From contig JAJEIA010000096.1 in assembly GCA_022823505.1 (NCBI GenBank), forward strand, positions 1-43,530: DNA of 43,530 nucleotides. The letters are read 5' to 3'. The DNA is from Dehalococcoidia bacterium. Lineage in GTDB: Bacteria; Chloroflexota; Dehalococcoidia; Lucifugimonadales; UBA3495. Of the stretch, positions 31,368 to 41,609 are shown in pieces. How positions within the stretch are numbered: the first letter of the stretch is position 1; every line of letters starts with the position of its first letter. The notes under the pieces were generated by a model. That model was not told where the DNA came from. It did no database searches and saw nothing but the letters and a program-made list of their open reading frames with translations. The position numbers were made by a program, and so were the translations under genes.

Positions 31368-34300
31368 TCACGGTTCGGCCGTTTTCACGGTCAGGGTGTT
31401 GGAGGCATTGTTGCGGCGCGTGAAGTCGTTCCTGCCGTCCTGGTGGATCGCCGCTCCGACGCCGGATACCGTTCCCTGAGGCAGGGTGATGGTGACCGGC
31501 TTGCCAAGGACGGTGGGCACGACGGTTATCACGTAGCTGGCGCCCGGGTCGGGTACTATGTTGGTAACGGCGCCATTTGAAATGTTGAAGTCCGAGAGTT
31601 GCAGACCTCTGACGAGCTCCACAACCGTGGCCCGCACCACGGGATCAGTGAAGGTCAAATCGGTGCGGAAAGGACCCGTTGCAACGTCGCCAGGGTACGA
31701 CGTGAAATCGTGAGGATGGAACACGCCGCTCAACTCCACGTCCAGTTCGGCATCGTTCCGATTGGGAGCGTGCACCTCCAGGCGGCTCGATATGCCGAGG
31801 ATGGTATCGCCCCGACGCATGCGCAACTGGTAAGTTAAGCCCCCGCCGCGGCCGGAGCTGGTGACGTGGGTGGTCCGGACGCACATTGACGGGCAGCTGG
31901 TGTAGTTATTCCCCCGGGCGAACTCTAGCCACTCTCTGAAATCCTCGGTGTCAGTTTCGTCGATGGGGACTCCGTAGAAGGGCTTCCAGCGCATTTCAAA
32001 TATCACGTCTTCGTCGGTCGGGATGGGAGTTAGCATCTGCCAGCAGAGGTCCACCTCGGCATTTTTGTCGGGCACGCGCAATCCGCAAAGGAAGAGCAGC
32101 GTGGGCACTATTGTGGAATCCACCTTGTGGCCCGCATCCGTATCGACGCCGCCATGCGTCAAGCGAGCGTCTCTGTGGGTGGTCATGTGGCGGATGGCGC
32201 CACCATTGAGAGAAAGTGGGTTTGATCTCACAGAAATGCCGTCGTTATCCGCATCCCCGGGCTGGACCACGCGCTCAAAATAAAGGTTTTGGGAGCCGGA
32301 GCCGGCTGTGTATCTGAAGGGAACATCACGACCAAGGTGGCCACGTTCGATAAACCTGACCGTTAGAAACGGGACGCCATTTTCGGTGTCGACGACCACC
32401 AGCGAATCGAAGGTGACCCTGAACCTGATGATCTCTCCCTCACCGTAGGTACCTTCGCCGGCGACTGGGTTCGAGGCGATTTTGATGCCTCCAGGGATAA
32501 TCTCCGGTTGCTTGTTGATCCGATGCCGCGGGTCGGGACGCAGAACGGGGTGGGTGATCAGCGCATTCTCGTTGGTGTAGGCGTGCTTGATGGTCGCTCC
32601 GTTGCGAACCAGGCTATCTTCCCTCAGCGCCGCCCCGGATTCAGAATGGTCCACGGGTCCCAGGGTGTAGGTGAAAGTAAGTATCCGGCTGGTGGGATCT
32701 ACTGATGCGAAGGTGGCATTGCGGTGGCGAACTCCCGACGTGAGCACAACATAAGGCCTGCCGTTGGTGGTATCCACCGACACCGGTTGATTGAAAATAA
32801 TGGACACTTCGATCTCGTCCCCGGGCGCGTAAGTATTGTCCCATCCGGGGTCGCTGGTGATCGCTACCTTCCGGATTTCCGCCCACGTTCGAGTGAGGGT
32901 GACGGTATAGGTTCGGGTGATCAGACCGCTTTTGGACACCGTGACCGTGATGGTGTTGGCGCCCCTGGCTAAGTCAACTTGGTGCCCGGGCGTATCGGTG
33001 TCCGAGTCCTCGGGCGAGATGCTGACCGTGGTCCCGGTGTCGGCGGAAGCCGCGACGGTGGTTCGCGGGACGGCGCGCCCCACCACTGCCGTGTAGTTCG
33101 CTATTCCGGGATTGAAGGTCGGCGAAAGAGTTCCATCGCCCAGGGACAGGGCAGTGAGCATGGCGCCCTGGAGCCCGCCGTTAACCTTGTGGCCGGGGAA
33201 CCGGCCGGCGTCGCCGGGTCCGGCATGCGTTAGTACAGCATCCTGTGTCGTGGTTGCGTGCGTGATGGTTCCGCCGTTCAATCGCAGCTGGTTTGCTTCC
33301 ATGGTAAGGCCGTTGTAATCGAGGTCGCCGGACTGCACCTCATACTGGAACACCAGCGTGGATGTGCCCGAGCCTCGGGCGTAGACCAGTTCCTTGGGAA
33401 GCAGTGGCACCCCCTGCGATGGCTGGAAATTCATCCTCAAAGAGGGGGTACCCTGCGCGGTGTCCACCACCACGTTGGAGTCGAAGGTGACGCTGAACGC
33501 TATGATCTCTCCGACTCCGTAGGCATCTGCGCTGGCCAGGGGTGTGGAAGTGATGCGAACGCCGTTCGTGACGATGTTGGGGATCTTGTTGACCAGGTGG
33601 CCGGCGTGGTCGGACACCGGGTCGTGGGAGAGAATTGCAGGCTGGCCGCTTCCGGCGTCGGTGATGGACCCACCATTGAGGGCAATGTAATCGGCGTCGA
33701 CGGAGATACCGTCCTGGTCGCTATCCCCGGCTACCAGCGTGTAGGAGAAGGTGAGGATGCGCCCGGTGGAGTCGATGGCGGAGTAAGCGGCGTTGCGGTC
33801 GTTATCGCCCACCTTGATGGTCACGTCGGGAGTACCGCCGCCGGTGTTCACGGAGACCGGCTTGTCGAACTTGACGTCGAGCGACACCACATCGCCGGTG
33901 GCGTAGGTCGCGTCTGCACCCGGGTCGCTGGAGAATGCCGCCGACAGCGCTTCCGCATTGAAGTACACTGTAACCTTGTACCTGGTGGTGAGGTGATTCA
34001 TGGCGAACGTCGTGACGGTAATCTCGGTGCCGTGGCCGACGTTTACCTGGTGTCCGTTCAGCCCACCGTCGCCGTCGTCGGGAGAGACTCTGACGCTTAT
34101 TCCCGAGTCGGCGGCGGCCGCCACCGTGGTTCGTGTGGTACCCGGGATCGCTGTTCCGACGTAGTTGGTTATTCCTGCCTCGAAGGCGGGAGACAACGTA
34201 ATATCGGTGAGCGACAGCGTGGACAGCGTGGCGCGCGGAGCATTCAAGTCGCCGTCCACCTTGTGGTCGGAGAAAACGCCATCCGTGCCGGGTATTGCGT

Positions 34301-37300
34301 GGTTCAGGTTCGCATCTCTGCCGGTGGTTGAATGCTTGATGGTGGCGCTGTTGAGGACTAGTTGATTGGCCGCCACGGCCAGGCCATTATCATCGACGTC
34401 GCCGATCTGCACGACGTACTCGAACACCAGGGAGGCGGTTCCGGTCCCGTTCGTGTAAGAAAGGTTCCTGGTAACCGGAATACCACCTCCTTCGGAGAAC
34501 TTCATTGCCAGGGTTGGCACGCCATTGGTGGTGTCCACCACCACCTTGGAGTCGAAGGTGACGGTGAAGGAGATGGTCTCTGCGAAACCGTAGGTGTCGG
34601 ACGTGGCGAGGGGCGTGGAGGTGATTGCCACGCCGCCGGTAACGATCCTGGGTATCTTGTTGACGCGGTGGCCGGCTCGGTCGGCAATGGCATCGTGGAC
34701 GAGAACAGCCTCCGTATTGATGGCACTGTCCGTGATCGTCGCGCCATTCAACGAGAGCGAATTTGCGTCGATGGAGATACCGTCCTGGTCGCTGTCTGAG
34801 GCCTTGACGGTGTAGGAAAAAGTGAGGATGCGGTTGGTCGCGTCGATGGCGGAGTAACCCGCGCTCCGGTCACTGCCGCCCAGGTTGATGATGAGGCTGG
34901 GGGTGCCGTCGGCGGTGTCCACGGAGACGGGGTAATTGAATGTGACCGCGACGGCGATGGTGTCATCTTCCGCATAGGTGGCGTCCGTGCCGGCGTCGCT
35001 GGTGATCGCGACGGACTGCACCGCCGTAGTGAATTGAACCGTGACGGCATAAGTGGTGGAGATTGTGCCATCGGCGGAGGTGGTGATGGTAATTTCGGTA
35101 CCCTGGGTGATGTCCACCTGGTGCCCGTCCGTACCTCCGTCGGCGTCGGCAGGCGAGATGGTGATCGCGGTTCCCGAGTCAGCGGTCGCGGAAACCGTGG
35201 TTCGAGTGGTTCCCGCGGTAGCCGCTCCGATGTAAGTGGTGGTTTCGGCTTCGAAGATGGGAGACAGGGTGGCGTCTGAGAGCGAAAGGGTGGACAGTGT
35301 GGCACGCGGAGGGTTGAGGCTACCGTCCACCTTGTGGCCGGAGTCACCGAGGCTTGGTACTGAGTGCCGAAGGTCGGCGTTCCGGTTGGTCGTGTAATGC
35401 CTGATCGTGCCCCCGTGTAGGCGCAGCTGGTTGGCGCGGACCGCGAGTCCAGATCTGTCGCGGTCAGCGGACTGCACGACGTACTCGAAGGTCAGGGTAT
35501 CGGTGCCCGACCCGCCGACATAGGTCAAGTCCTTGTCCCGGGCGCTGACGATGCCGCGATGCCAGAACCTCATTCTCAGGGCGGGGGTGCCACCGGAGGT
35601 GTCCACCACCACCACGGAGTCGAAGGTGATGGTGAAGGAGATGGTCTCTCCGGCTCCGTAGGTGTCGGATGTGGCGAGGGGAGTGGAGGTGATGGCGATG
35701 CTGCCGGAGGGGATTGTGGGGTATTTGTTGACCCGGTGGCTGGGCTGGTTCTCCAGGGCGTCGTGATCCAGGACCGCATCCTCATCTGTGGCCATGTCCT
35801 TGATTGACCCGCCGTTCAGGGACAGCGAATTGGCGCGTATTGCGATGCCGCTCTGGTCACCGTCCGCAGACACCACTGTGTAGGCGAAGGACAGGACGCG
35901 GTTGGTCGCGTCGATGGAAGTGTAACCAGCGTTACGGTTTTTGCTGCCCGACCTGATGGTCAAATGGGGGGTGCCCTCCGCAGTGTCCACGGAGACGGGG
36001 TTATTGAACGTGACCGCGAGGGTGATGGTGTCATCGTCCGCATAGGTGGCGTCGGCGCCGGCGTCGCTGGTGACCGCGATGGACTGGACCGACGCAGCGA
36101 AGTGGATCGCGACGGTATAGGTGGTGGGGAGTGTGCCATCGGCGGAGGCGGTGACAGCGATTTCAGCACCCTGGATGATGTCCACCTGGTGTCCGTCGAT
36201 GCCGTCCTTGGAGTCGGACGGCAAGATGGTTACCGTTGTGCCGGACTCAGCGGTGGCCGTAACCGTAGTGTGGATGGTTCCAACAGTAGTGATTCCGAGG
36301 TAGCGGGCGGTTTCGGCTTCGAAGGTGGGGGACAGGGTGGTGTCGGAGAGCGAAAGGGTGGACAGGGTGGCGCGCGGAGGGCTGAGGCTGCCGTCCACTT
36401 TGTGCTCGGAGTCGCCGAGGCTTGGCGCTGAGTGGCTGAGGTCGGCGTTCCGGTTGGTCGTGTAGTGCCTGATGGTGCCGCCATGGAAACGCAGCTGGTT
36501 GGCGCGGACCGCGAGTCCAGATCTGTCGATGTCAGCGGGCTGCACGACGTACTCGAACGTCAGGGTATCGGTGCCCGACCCGCCGACATAGGTCAAGTCC
36601 TTGTCCCGGGCGCCGATGATGCCGGAATGCCAGAATCGCATCCTGAGGGCGGGCGTGCCACCACTGATGTCCACCACCACCACGGAGTCGAAGGTGATAG
36701 TGAAGGAGATGGTCTCTCCGGCTCCGTAGGTGTCGGATGTGGCGAGGGGAGTGGAGGTGATGGCGATGCCGCCGGAGGGGATTGTGGGGAATTTGTTGAC
36801 CCGGTGGGCGGGCTGGTCGTCCAGGGGGGCGTGATCCAGGACCGCATCCTCATCTGTGGCCATGTCCTTGATTGATCCGCCGTTCAGGGACAGCACGTTG
36901 GGCCGTATGGAGATACCGCTCTGGTCGCCGTCGTCGGCCACGACGGTGTAGGAGAAGGTGAGGATTTTGTTTGTGGCGTCGATGGAGGAGAATCTGGCAA
37001 CCCGGTTATGGCTGCCCGACCTGATGGTCAAATGGGGGGTGCCGTCGGCAATGTCCACGGAGACGGGTCGGTCGAAAGTCGCGCTCAGGGTGATAACATC
37101 ATTCGTGGCATAGGTCGCATCGGTTCCCGCGTCGCTAGTGACTGCTACGGACTGGACCGACGCAGCGCCGAATGAAACGACCACCGAATAGGTGGTGTCC
37201 AGTTGATTGGTGGCGGAGGTGGTGATGTCGATTTCGGTCCCGTGGACTACGTCCACCTGGTGTCCGTCGGTTAGGTCGTCAGCGTCGGCAGGGGAGATGG

Positions 37301-37619
37301 TCGCCGTGGTTCCCGACTCTGGGGTAGCGGAAACGGTGGTTTGCGTGGTCCCTGCGGCAGCCATTCCAACGTAATCGGTCGTTCCGGCTTCGAACGCTGG
37401 AGACAACGTGATGTCGCTGAGCGACAGTGCCGACAACGCGGACTGTGTTGTTTGCGCTGCCGCCGGCTGCGTCCCCAACCAAAATGCAGCGCCCACCGCG
37501 AACGTCGCCACGAATAACGCGACAACCAACATCAAACGTCGCCATGCCCTTTGACCATGCACGAGACCACAACGGCGCAATGTCTTCCCACTCAGTGTTC
37601 TTGCTCCACGACTTTCCAC
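31368..37619 (-). CDS. Giant secreted surface protein with five ~357-residue repeats
   Basis: 2083 residues from GTG 37619, with GAGGG upstream. Residues ~25-56 are a signal peptide (RRLMLVVALFVATFAVGAAF, then cleavage near PAAAQT). Five repeat units follow. Each has a cadherin-like beta-sandwich (ATLSTLSLSDTTLSP...DGHQVDI...TTYTV) and then two related blocks with VTSDAGTDATYADDDTI, FNNPVSVDTAEGTPHLTI, ITSTPLATSDTYGAGETISF and GTDTLTFEYVVQ, resembling SwmB-type repeats of bacterial surface proteins. The last ~250 residues are unique: a Cys-containing part (VDLCWQMLTPIPTDEDVIFE), then an Ig-like domain (LQLSDFNISNGAVTNIVPDP). No sortase motif or membrane anchor is visible at the end. Likely role: adhesion or surface coat; this is inference. 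Confidence 0.88.
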   Translation of the reverse strand: MESRGARTLSGKTLRRCGLVHGQRAWRRLMLVVALFVATFAVGAAFWLGTQPAAAQTTQSALSALSLSDITLSPAFEAGTTDYVGMAAAGTTQTTVSATPESGTTATISPADADDLTDGHQVDVVHGTEIDITTSATNQLDTTYSVVVSFGAASVQSVAVTSDAGTDATYATNDVITLSATFDRPVSVDIADGTPHLTIRSGSHNRVARFSSIDATNKILTFSYTVVADDGDQSGISIRPNVLSLNGGSIKDMATDEDAVLDHAPLDDQPAHRVNKFPTIPSGGIAITSTPLATSDTYGAGETISFTITFDSVVVVDISGGTPALRMRFWHSGIIGARDKDLTYVGGSGTDTLTFEYVVQPADIDRSGLAVRANQLRFHGGTIRHYTTNRNADLSHSAPSLGDSEHKVDGSLSPPRATLSTLSLSDTTLSPTFEAETARYLGITTVGTIHTTVTATAESGTTVTILPSDSKDGIDGHQVDIIQGAEIAVTASADGTLPTTYTVAIHFAASVQSIAVTSDAGADATYADDDTITLAVTFNNPVSVDTAEGTPHLTIRSGSKNRNAGYTSIDATNRVLSFAYTVVSADGDQSGIAIRANSLSLNGGSIKDMATDEDAVLDHDALENQPSHRVNKYPTIPSGSIAITSTPLATSDTYGAGETISFTITFDSVVVVDTSGGTPALRMRFWHRGIVSARDKDLTYVGGSGTDTLTFEYVVQSADRDRSGLAVRANQLRLHGGTIRHYTTNRNADLRHSVPSLGDSGHKVDGSLNPPRATLSTLSLSDATLSPIFEAETTTYIGAATAGTTRTTVSATADSGTAITISPADADGGTDGHQVDITQGTEITITTSADGTISTTYAVTVQFTTAVQSVAITSDAGTDATYAEDDTIAVAVTFNYPVSVDTADGTPSLIINLGGSDRSAGYSAIDATNRILTFSYTVKASDSDQDGISIDANSLSLNGATITDSAINTEAVLVHDAIADRAGHRVNKIPRIVTGGVAITSTPLATSDTYGFAETISFTVTFDSKVVVDTTNGVPTLAMKFSEGGGIPVTRNLSYTNGTGTASLVFEYVVQIGDVDDNGLAVAANQLVLNSATIKHSTTGRDANLNHAIPGTDGVFSDHKVDGDLNAPRATLSTLSLTDITLSPAFEAGITNYVGTAIPGTTRTTVAAAADSGISVRVSPDDGDGGLNGHQVNVGHGTEITVTTFAMNHLTTRYKVTVYFNAEALSAAFSSDPGADATYATGDVVSLDVKFDKPVSVNTGGGTPDVTIKVGDNDRNAAYSAIDSTGRILTFSYTLVAGDSDQDGISVDADYIALNGGSITDAGSGQPAILSHDPVSDHAGHLVNKIPNIVTNGVRITSTPLASADAYGVGEIIAFSVTFDSNVVVDTAQGTPSLRMNFQPSQGVPLLPKELVYARGSGTSTLVFQYEVQSGDLDYNGLTMEANQLRLNGGTITHATTTQDAVLTHAGPGDAGRFPGHKVNGGLQGAMLTALSLGDGTLSPTFNPGIANYTAVVGRAVPRTTVAASADTGTTVSISPEDSDTDTPGHQVDLARGANTITVTVSKSGLITRTYTVTLTRTWAEIRKVAITSDPGWDNTYAPGDEIEVSIIFNQPVSVDTTNGRPYVVLTSGVRHRNATFASVDPTSRILTFTYTLGPVDHSESGAALREDSLVRNGATIKHAYTNENALITHPVLRPDPRHRINKQPEIIPGGIKIASNPVAGEGTYGEGEIIRFRVTFDSLVVVDTENGVPFLTVRFIERGHLGRDVPFRYTAGSGSQNLYFERVVQPGDADNDGISVRSNPLSLNGGAIRHMTTHRDARLTHGGVDTDAGHKVDSTIVPTLLFLCGLRVPDKNAEVDLCWQMLTPIPTDEDVIFEMRWKPFYGVPIDETDTEDFREWLEFARGNNYTSCPSMCVRTTHVTSSGRGGGLTYQLRMRRGDTILGISSRLEVHAPNRNDAELDVELSGVFHPHDFTSYPGDVATGPFRTDLTFTDPVVRATVVELVRGLQLSDFNISNGAVTNIVPDPGASYVITVVPTVLGKPVTITLPQGTVSGVGAAIHQDGRNDFTRRNNASNTLTVKTAEP
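32080..37450 (-). repeat. Five tandem ~1.07-kb coding repeats
   Basis: The ATLSTLSLSD-encoding segment recurs at about 37413, 36342, 35275, 34204 and 33136, a period of 1067-1071 bases. Units 2 and 3, and parts of unit 1, are close to identical at DNA level over hundreds of bases (for example 35395-35700 versus 36455-36760), while units 4 and 5 are more diverged. This shows recent duplication or gene conversion in the N-terminal half. Confidence 0.9.
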
Positions 37620-38337
37620 GTGTCCGTACCCTCAAGTTTTTGGAAATAGGATTCGAACCGTCGAAGGTCCATGTGCCGCAACTCATCGCGATACGCGAAA
37701 GCGAGCCGCAGAAGAGACGGGCACAGTCAGCCTCGCACTGCCATGACCGGACCTCATTAACCCGATCTCATCTGGCCATCGGCTGCGGGGCAGGCCTACC
37801 AATCAACGGTAGGATGATTTTGGAACCGAAACAGAGAGATTTCTGTGCGAAAGACCGAAATGCACATCCTAAAACGACACAGTCACGGTTCGCGCCCGTA
37901 CGTATAGCTCCATACGCACATTTGCTACACGCGCCGCCCCTATACATCCGCCGTACGCAAAATTCCGGTCCCGGTGCGAAAAGCGTGTTGGGCGCGAGGA
38001 AGATGACGCGGTCCTGATGAGCGGCTGTTTAGAACGCAGCTCTGGTATACACACGCTCTACATTGCGTGTGCATCCTTAAGCCCCAATCCACCGAAAGGA
38101 CGTGGCTACTTTGGGAAGGAGGGGATGAGACGAGCCGGGCTCGATCCGGCGTGGCCTTGATCCGCTCCAATCCGGCTGGGCACAGGATGTGGTAGCCACG
38201 CCAAGGGGATGTTGACGGCCCCGAGCGGGAGCAGCAATCAAGATTATCAGGGCGAATTGCAACAAGGGACACTCGGGGACCAGCCTGGCGCAGATCTGCG
38301 ATGCAGCGCGGCGGACAATCAGACGCCGAAGGCGTGG
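37620..38337. other. Gene-free region upstream of the giant surface protein
   Basis: About 700 bases with no coding frame I trust. Composition in 37630-38070 is less GC-rich than the flanks. CACACGC (38050-38056) pairs with GCGTGTG (38065-38071) around an 8-base loop. The promoter of the surface-protein gene should lie here, but I cannot point to convincing hexamers. Confidence 0.4.
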
Positions 38338-38855
38338 TCAAGAAGGGAGTGTCAGGGCGCGCAGTCTCGCCAGGGCGCTGCCGAACTGATTTTGCCAGGG
38401 CCAGCCCTGGGGGAGATGCGGGGCGATGCGATGTGCTTTGCGGGTGATGCGTCCGGCCAGGGAGAAGAAGCGTCGCCGGAGGGTCTTGGTGGTGGCCACC
38501 GGCTCGCCCAGCCCGAGGCGTGTCGTCCTTCTCGCAAGGGATGGCGCAGTTCAACGCCGTAGCTGTCGGCCACCCCCAGCACGGTGGGTTCGGCCAGGAA
38601 GTAGCCGGTTCAGTGCTGCTGGGTCCTCAGTCGGCGGTTGAGCCGGGTACGGCGGGGCAGGTTGGGGAAAGGGCGGCCATAGTTGTCCCTGAGCCAGTGG
38701 CAGAAAGCCAGTTGGCTGACGTCCTTCATGGCTCGCAGCACACCGATGGTGACCAGTTCGCTCAGGGAGAGGATGGCCTGGCTATGGCGGGCAATATCGG
38801 GCAGGGCGTCGTCGATTTGACAGAACAGTTCGGCGATAAAATCGGCAATGTTCAT
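38338..38855 (-). pseudogene. IS982-type transposase remnant
   Basis: From ATG 38855 the minus strand reads MNIADFIAELFCQIDDALPD, LSLSELVTIGVLRAMKDVSQ, FCHWLRDNYGRPFPNLPRRT, then RLRTQQH and an in-frame TGA near 38610, continuing TGYFLAEPTVLGVADSYGVE, LRHPLREG. After a frameshift the family C-terminus follows (TLRRRFFSLAGRITRKAHRI, ALARLRALTLPS, stop at 38338). The middle of the DDE domain is deleted. The TGA replaces a Trp or similar residue and is a plain nonsense mutation. Confidence 0.75.
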
Positions 38856-38924
38856 GGGGTTCCTCGCTGCTGAGTGTTGTCAACCAGCAGGTCGCGGGAA
38901 TCCCATGACATTTTCAACCTGTTC

Positions 38925-39700
38925 TCAAACTGGCACCAAACGTTTGTAAAACCGCGGTGGGGTGGTGCACGGTGCTAGACCCAACTGGTATGCGCGGACG
39001 CAGAAAAGTTTGAGTCCTTTCCTGTAATGCTGGCTCAACTCCAACCTCAGGTTGTGGCGCAGATACTCCCGCAAGGCGGAGTTCTTCACGTCGTCTCCGG
39101 AAAAAGCGCAACTCGCGATCGCATCCAACGCCGTCATGCCCGCCTCGCGAGATGCCCAAAGCGCCTCCATGTGTTGGAGTCACACGCGCCCAGGATGTCC
39201 GGCCCCGAATGACCAGACGAAAGGCAGGCCGGTCCACTCGGTCCATTCTTCGCCCAGGTCCAATTTTGAACGCCATCATCCAGCTCGGCAAAAAGTGCGT
39301 TGTCGCACGCATCCGGCATCGTATCCAACCGCGGGTTCATCACCATGGACTCGGGCATGAAGCGCTATTTCTGCGAGCAGAGGATACGGGTCAAGGCTGC
39401 AGCGGTGCGAGAGGGCGTGTCCAGCGCGACGGTTTGGATCTCCTCCGGCTGACGCTTGGCGAACAAGGCCCCGGAGTCGACCGGTCCGCACGAAGCCGCG
39501 ACCACATCCGGAGCAATGCTGTAGCGTCCCCCACGCGGGTACTCGATGGCCGACAGTCGAGCCAAGTCGACCCGGTTGCACAGCAACCGGGTGGCGCGCA
39601 TGGCAGGAACCCCCTACTCGATCTGGAATGGGTCCGTTTGCCGGTCGAGGCCACAGACCGGTGGTTTGGAATTGAGATAACGTACGGCCTCGCCATCCAC
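38925..39700 (-). pseudogene. mqnA: Decayed mqnA, chorismate dehydratase of the futalosine menaquinone pathway
   Basis: The pieces, in minus-strand order, match MqnA along its length: VRYLNSKPPVCGLDRQTDPF, then TAG at 39614-39616, then NRVDLARLSAIEYPRGGRYS, AASCGPVDSGALFAKRQPEE, IQTVALDTPSRTAAALTRIL; after a frameshift, PDACDNALFAELDDG; after another, DLGEEWTEWTGLPFVW, a TGA at 39180-39182, MTALDAIASCAFSGDDVKNS and LREYLRHNLRLELSQHYRKG. In MqnA the LNSKP, S-x-I-E-Y, LD-x-x-SRT and DLGEEW motifs are hallmarks. Two nonsense codons and at least two frameshifts make it non-functional. The enzyme makes 3-enolpyruvyl-benzoate, the first step of futalosine-type menaquinone synthesis. Confidence 0.88.
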
Positions 39701-39856
39701 CGCTTGCTTGATTGCCAAAATCGTGGCTTCTCCTTTTCGGTTGTGGCGAGCAGGCTTCCCACCGTTGACTGACCACCCTAACTCAATGAACCTGCCAGCG
39801 TGAGCAAAATGAACATATGGGCGTGACCGACATCGGCCATCGTGCTCCGGGGATCT

Positions 39857-41571
39857 CTAGCGAGCTACCTCCACCGTGACGATATCCAGTCCGTGGTACT
39901 TGCGGTGGTGAACTGCCGATGCGAAGTGGCGCAACAAGCGCAACGACGCCAGACTTTCTTCCGCGTTGCGCGCCTGCCCGTTGACGTAAGCCAGATGGTC
40001 TGCAAGGTTTTCTTCCTGCAACACGCCCAGGACTCGAGCTCGATGGCGCCCGCGCTGGGACGCGCCGTGAGAACGAGCTTGCGCGGAGACGCATTGGCAT
40101 CCTCGCTTTCCAAAAGGCTTGTCAGCGTCTCTTCGCCAACGTATCGGAGCTTGTTCGTAGCATCTTCGTCCCATTTGGCGTGGTTGGCGATCCTTGCCAG
40201 GAACGCGTCGACCGGCGCAAACGCGGACTGGTCCAATCGGGCGCGGAGCCGTTTGCGGCCGGGGTTCGAAAACTCGACGAATGCCGTCAGGAGAACCGCG
40301 GTCAGCGTGCCGACCAGCATCCCGTCTCCCACCAGCAGCCCCAACGCACCACTGAACGTGTCCCGTATGTCCGTGCTCTGTATGCCGAGGCCTACCGCCA
40401 ATGACACGCCGAGGATCAGTGACCGACGCGGCCCCAGTCCATCCTGGAAAACTGAGCGTGTGGCTTCTACGAACAACATCCCCACGATGGCCACCAGGTA
40501 CGCGCCCATGACCACAGGCGGAATGGTGAGCAGCAGCGCCATCGCCTTCGGCAGAAATATCATGAGGACCAGCATGCCGCCGATCGCGTAGCCCACTGAT
40601 CTGGCTGCCACGCCCGTGAAGTTGGTCAGCGACACGGAAGTGGCCTCGTAGGTGCCCGTGGGCAATATGCCGGCCAGGCCCGAGAGAAAAGTCCCCAGGC
40701 CATTGGCGTTTGCCGTGCCCTGTACCAGACGGTAGTCGGTTACCTTTGACTCTCGCCTCGCCGTGCGTTGCACGACCACGCTGCTACCGACAGACTTGAT
40801 CGTGCCGGCGGTTGCGACCAGCGCAAACGCGGGTAACAGCGTCCAGAACTCCACGCCTGGCGTCAGATCGTAACCGGGTGTCCAGAGCGTCGGCATCCCG
40901 ATCCACGGCGCTTCAATCACCGGCGTCGGGTCGTACATCCCGAAGGCGATGGCCACCATGGTGCCGGCCAACATACCGAGCAGCGCTCCCCAAAGGCGAA
41001 TAGCGCCCGTGGCGCGGAGGCCCACCACGACCACCACTATCAGGGTCGCGGCGCCTACAACCAGGCCCGCGAAGGACGGTACATTGTCAGGCACGTGGGA
41101 TAGCCTGCCGAATGCCACCGGCATGACGCCGGCCGCAATCAGCATCACCACAACTCCCGACACCAACGGGGTGATGATCCTCCTCAATATGGGCAGCCAC
41201 CAAGCGAGGGCGAACTGCAGCAGGGACACGACAATGACCAGGCTTGCCAAAGTCCCGGGACCGCCGTGGTGCACGGCCAACAGCCCGGCTGCAATGTAGC
41301 TTGGCGCCATTCCCGTCATCAGGATGTGGCCACCGCCGAGCCGCCCCAGGCGAGCGGCCTGCACGGCCGTGGTGATGCCGCTGATGGCGACGGCGGCCAC
41401 TATCGACCAGGCCAGGTACTGTTCGCCCAGCCCCGACACCTGGGCGAACAGTGTTGCAGTGGCGACAGTCGGGACGAGGGCCAGCAGGATGCCCTGAAAG
41501 GCAACGCTGGCAACGAGCGCGGGCCGGCACTTATCGTCGGGTTCATGGGTGATGACCTTGGTGGCTCTCAT
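39857..41571 (-). CDS. NCS2-family purine/uracil permease with late frameshift
   Basis: About 12-14 hydrophobic helices span residues ~20-440 (for example LVASVAFQGILLALVPTVAT, LVSGVVVMLIAAGVMPVAFG, AATLIVVVVVGLRATGAIRL). The family signature lies in GLGTFLSGLAGILPTGTYEA, then SVSLTNFTGVAARSVGYAIG. A soluble C-terminal tail follows (NHAKWDEDATNKLRYVGEET). Near 40020-40035 the frame breaks. Frame 0 gives a junk end at 39865, while the next frame gives a convincing end, LQEENLADHLAYVNGQARN, LRLLRHFASAVHHRKYHGLD, IVTVEVAR, stopping at 39857. The break lies in the last tenth, so transport may survive; it could be a real mutation or a base-calling error. ATG 41571 has GGAG before it; ATG 41583 is the alternative. 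It lies 38 bases after a DUF1330 gene. Imported substrate is probably xanthine, uric acid or uracil. Confidence 0.85.
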
Positions 41572-41609
41572 GACCGTCTCCATTGTCCGGGGGTCCTGGC
41601 CCCGATGCG

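Noticed and set aside
37649-37659. GGATTCGAACC, like a tRNA T-arm on the minus strand
   Set aside because: The flanking bases do not form a T-stem, and no anticodon or acceptor stem can be drawn.
38604-38615. Second selenocysteine TGA in the IS982-type remnant
   Set aside because: The codon sits at a non-Cys position (H-stop-T-G-Y) of a transposase with other lesions; no redox motif is near.
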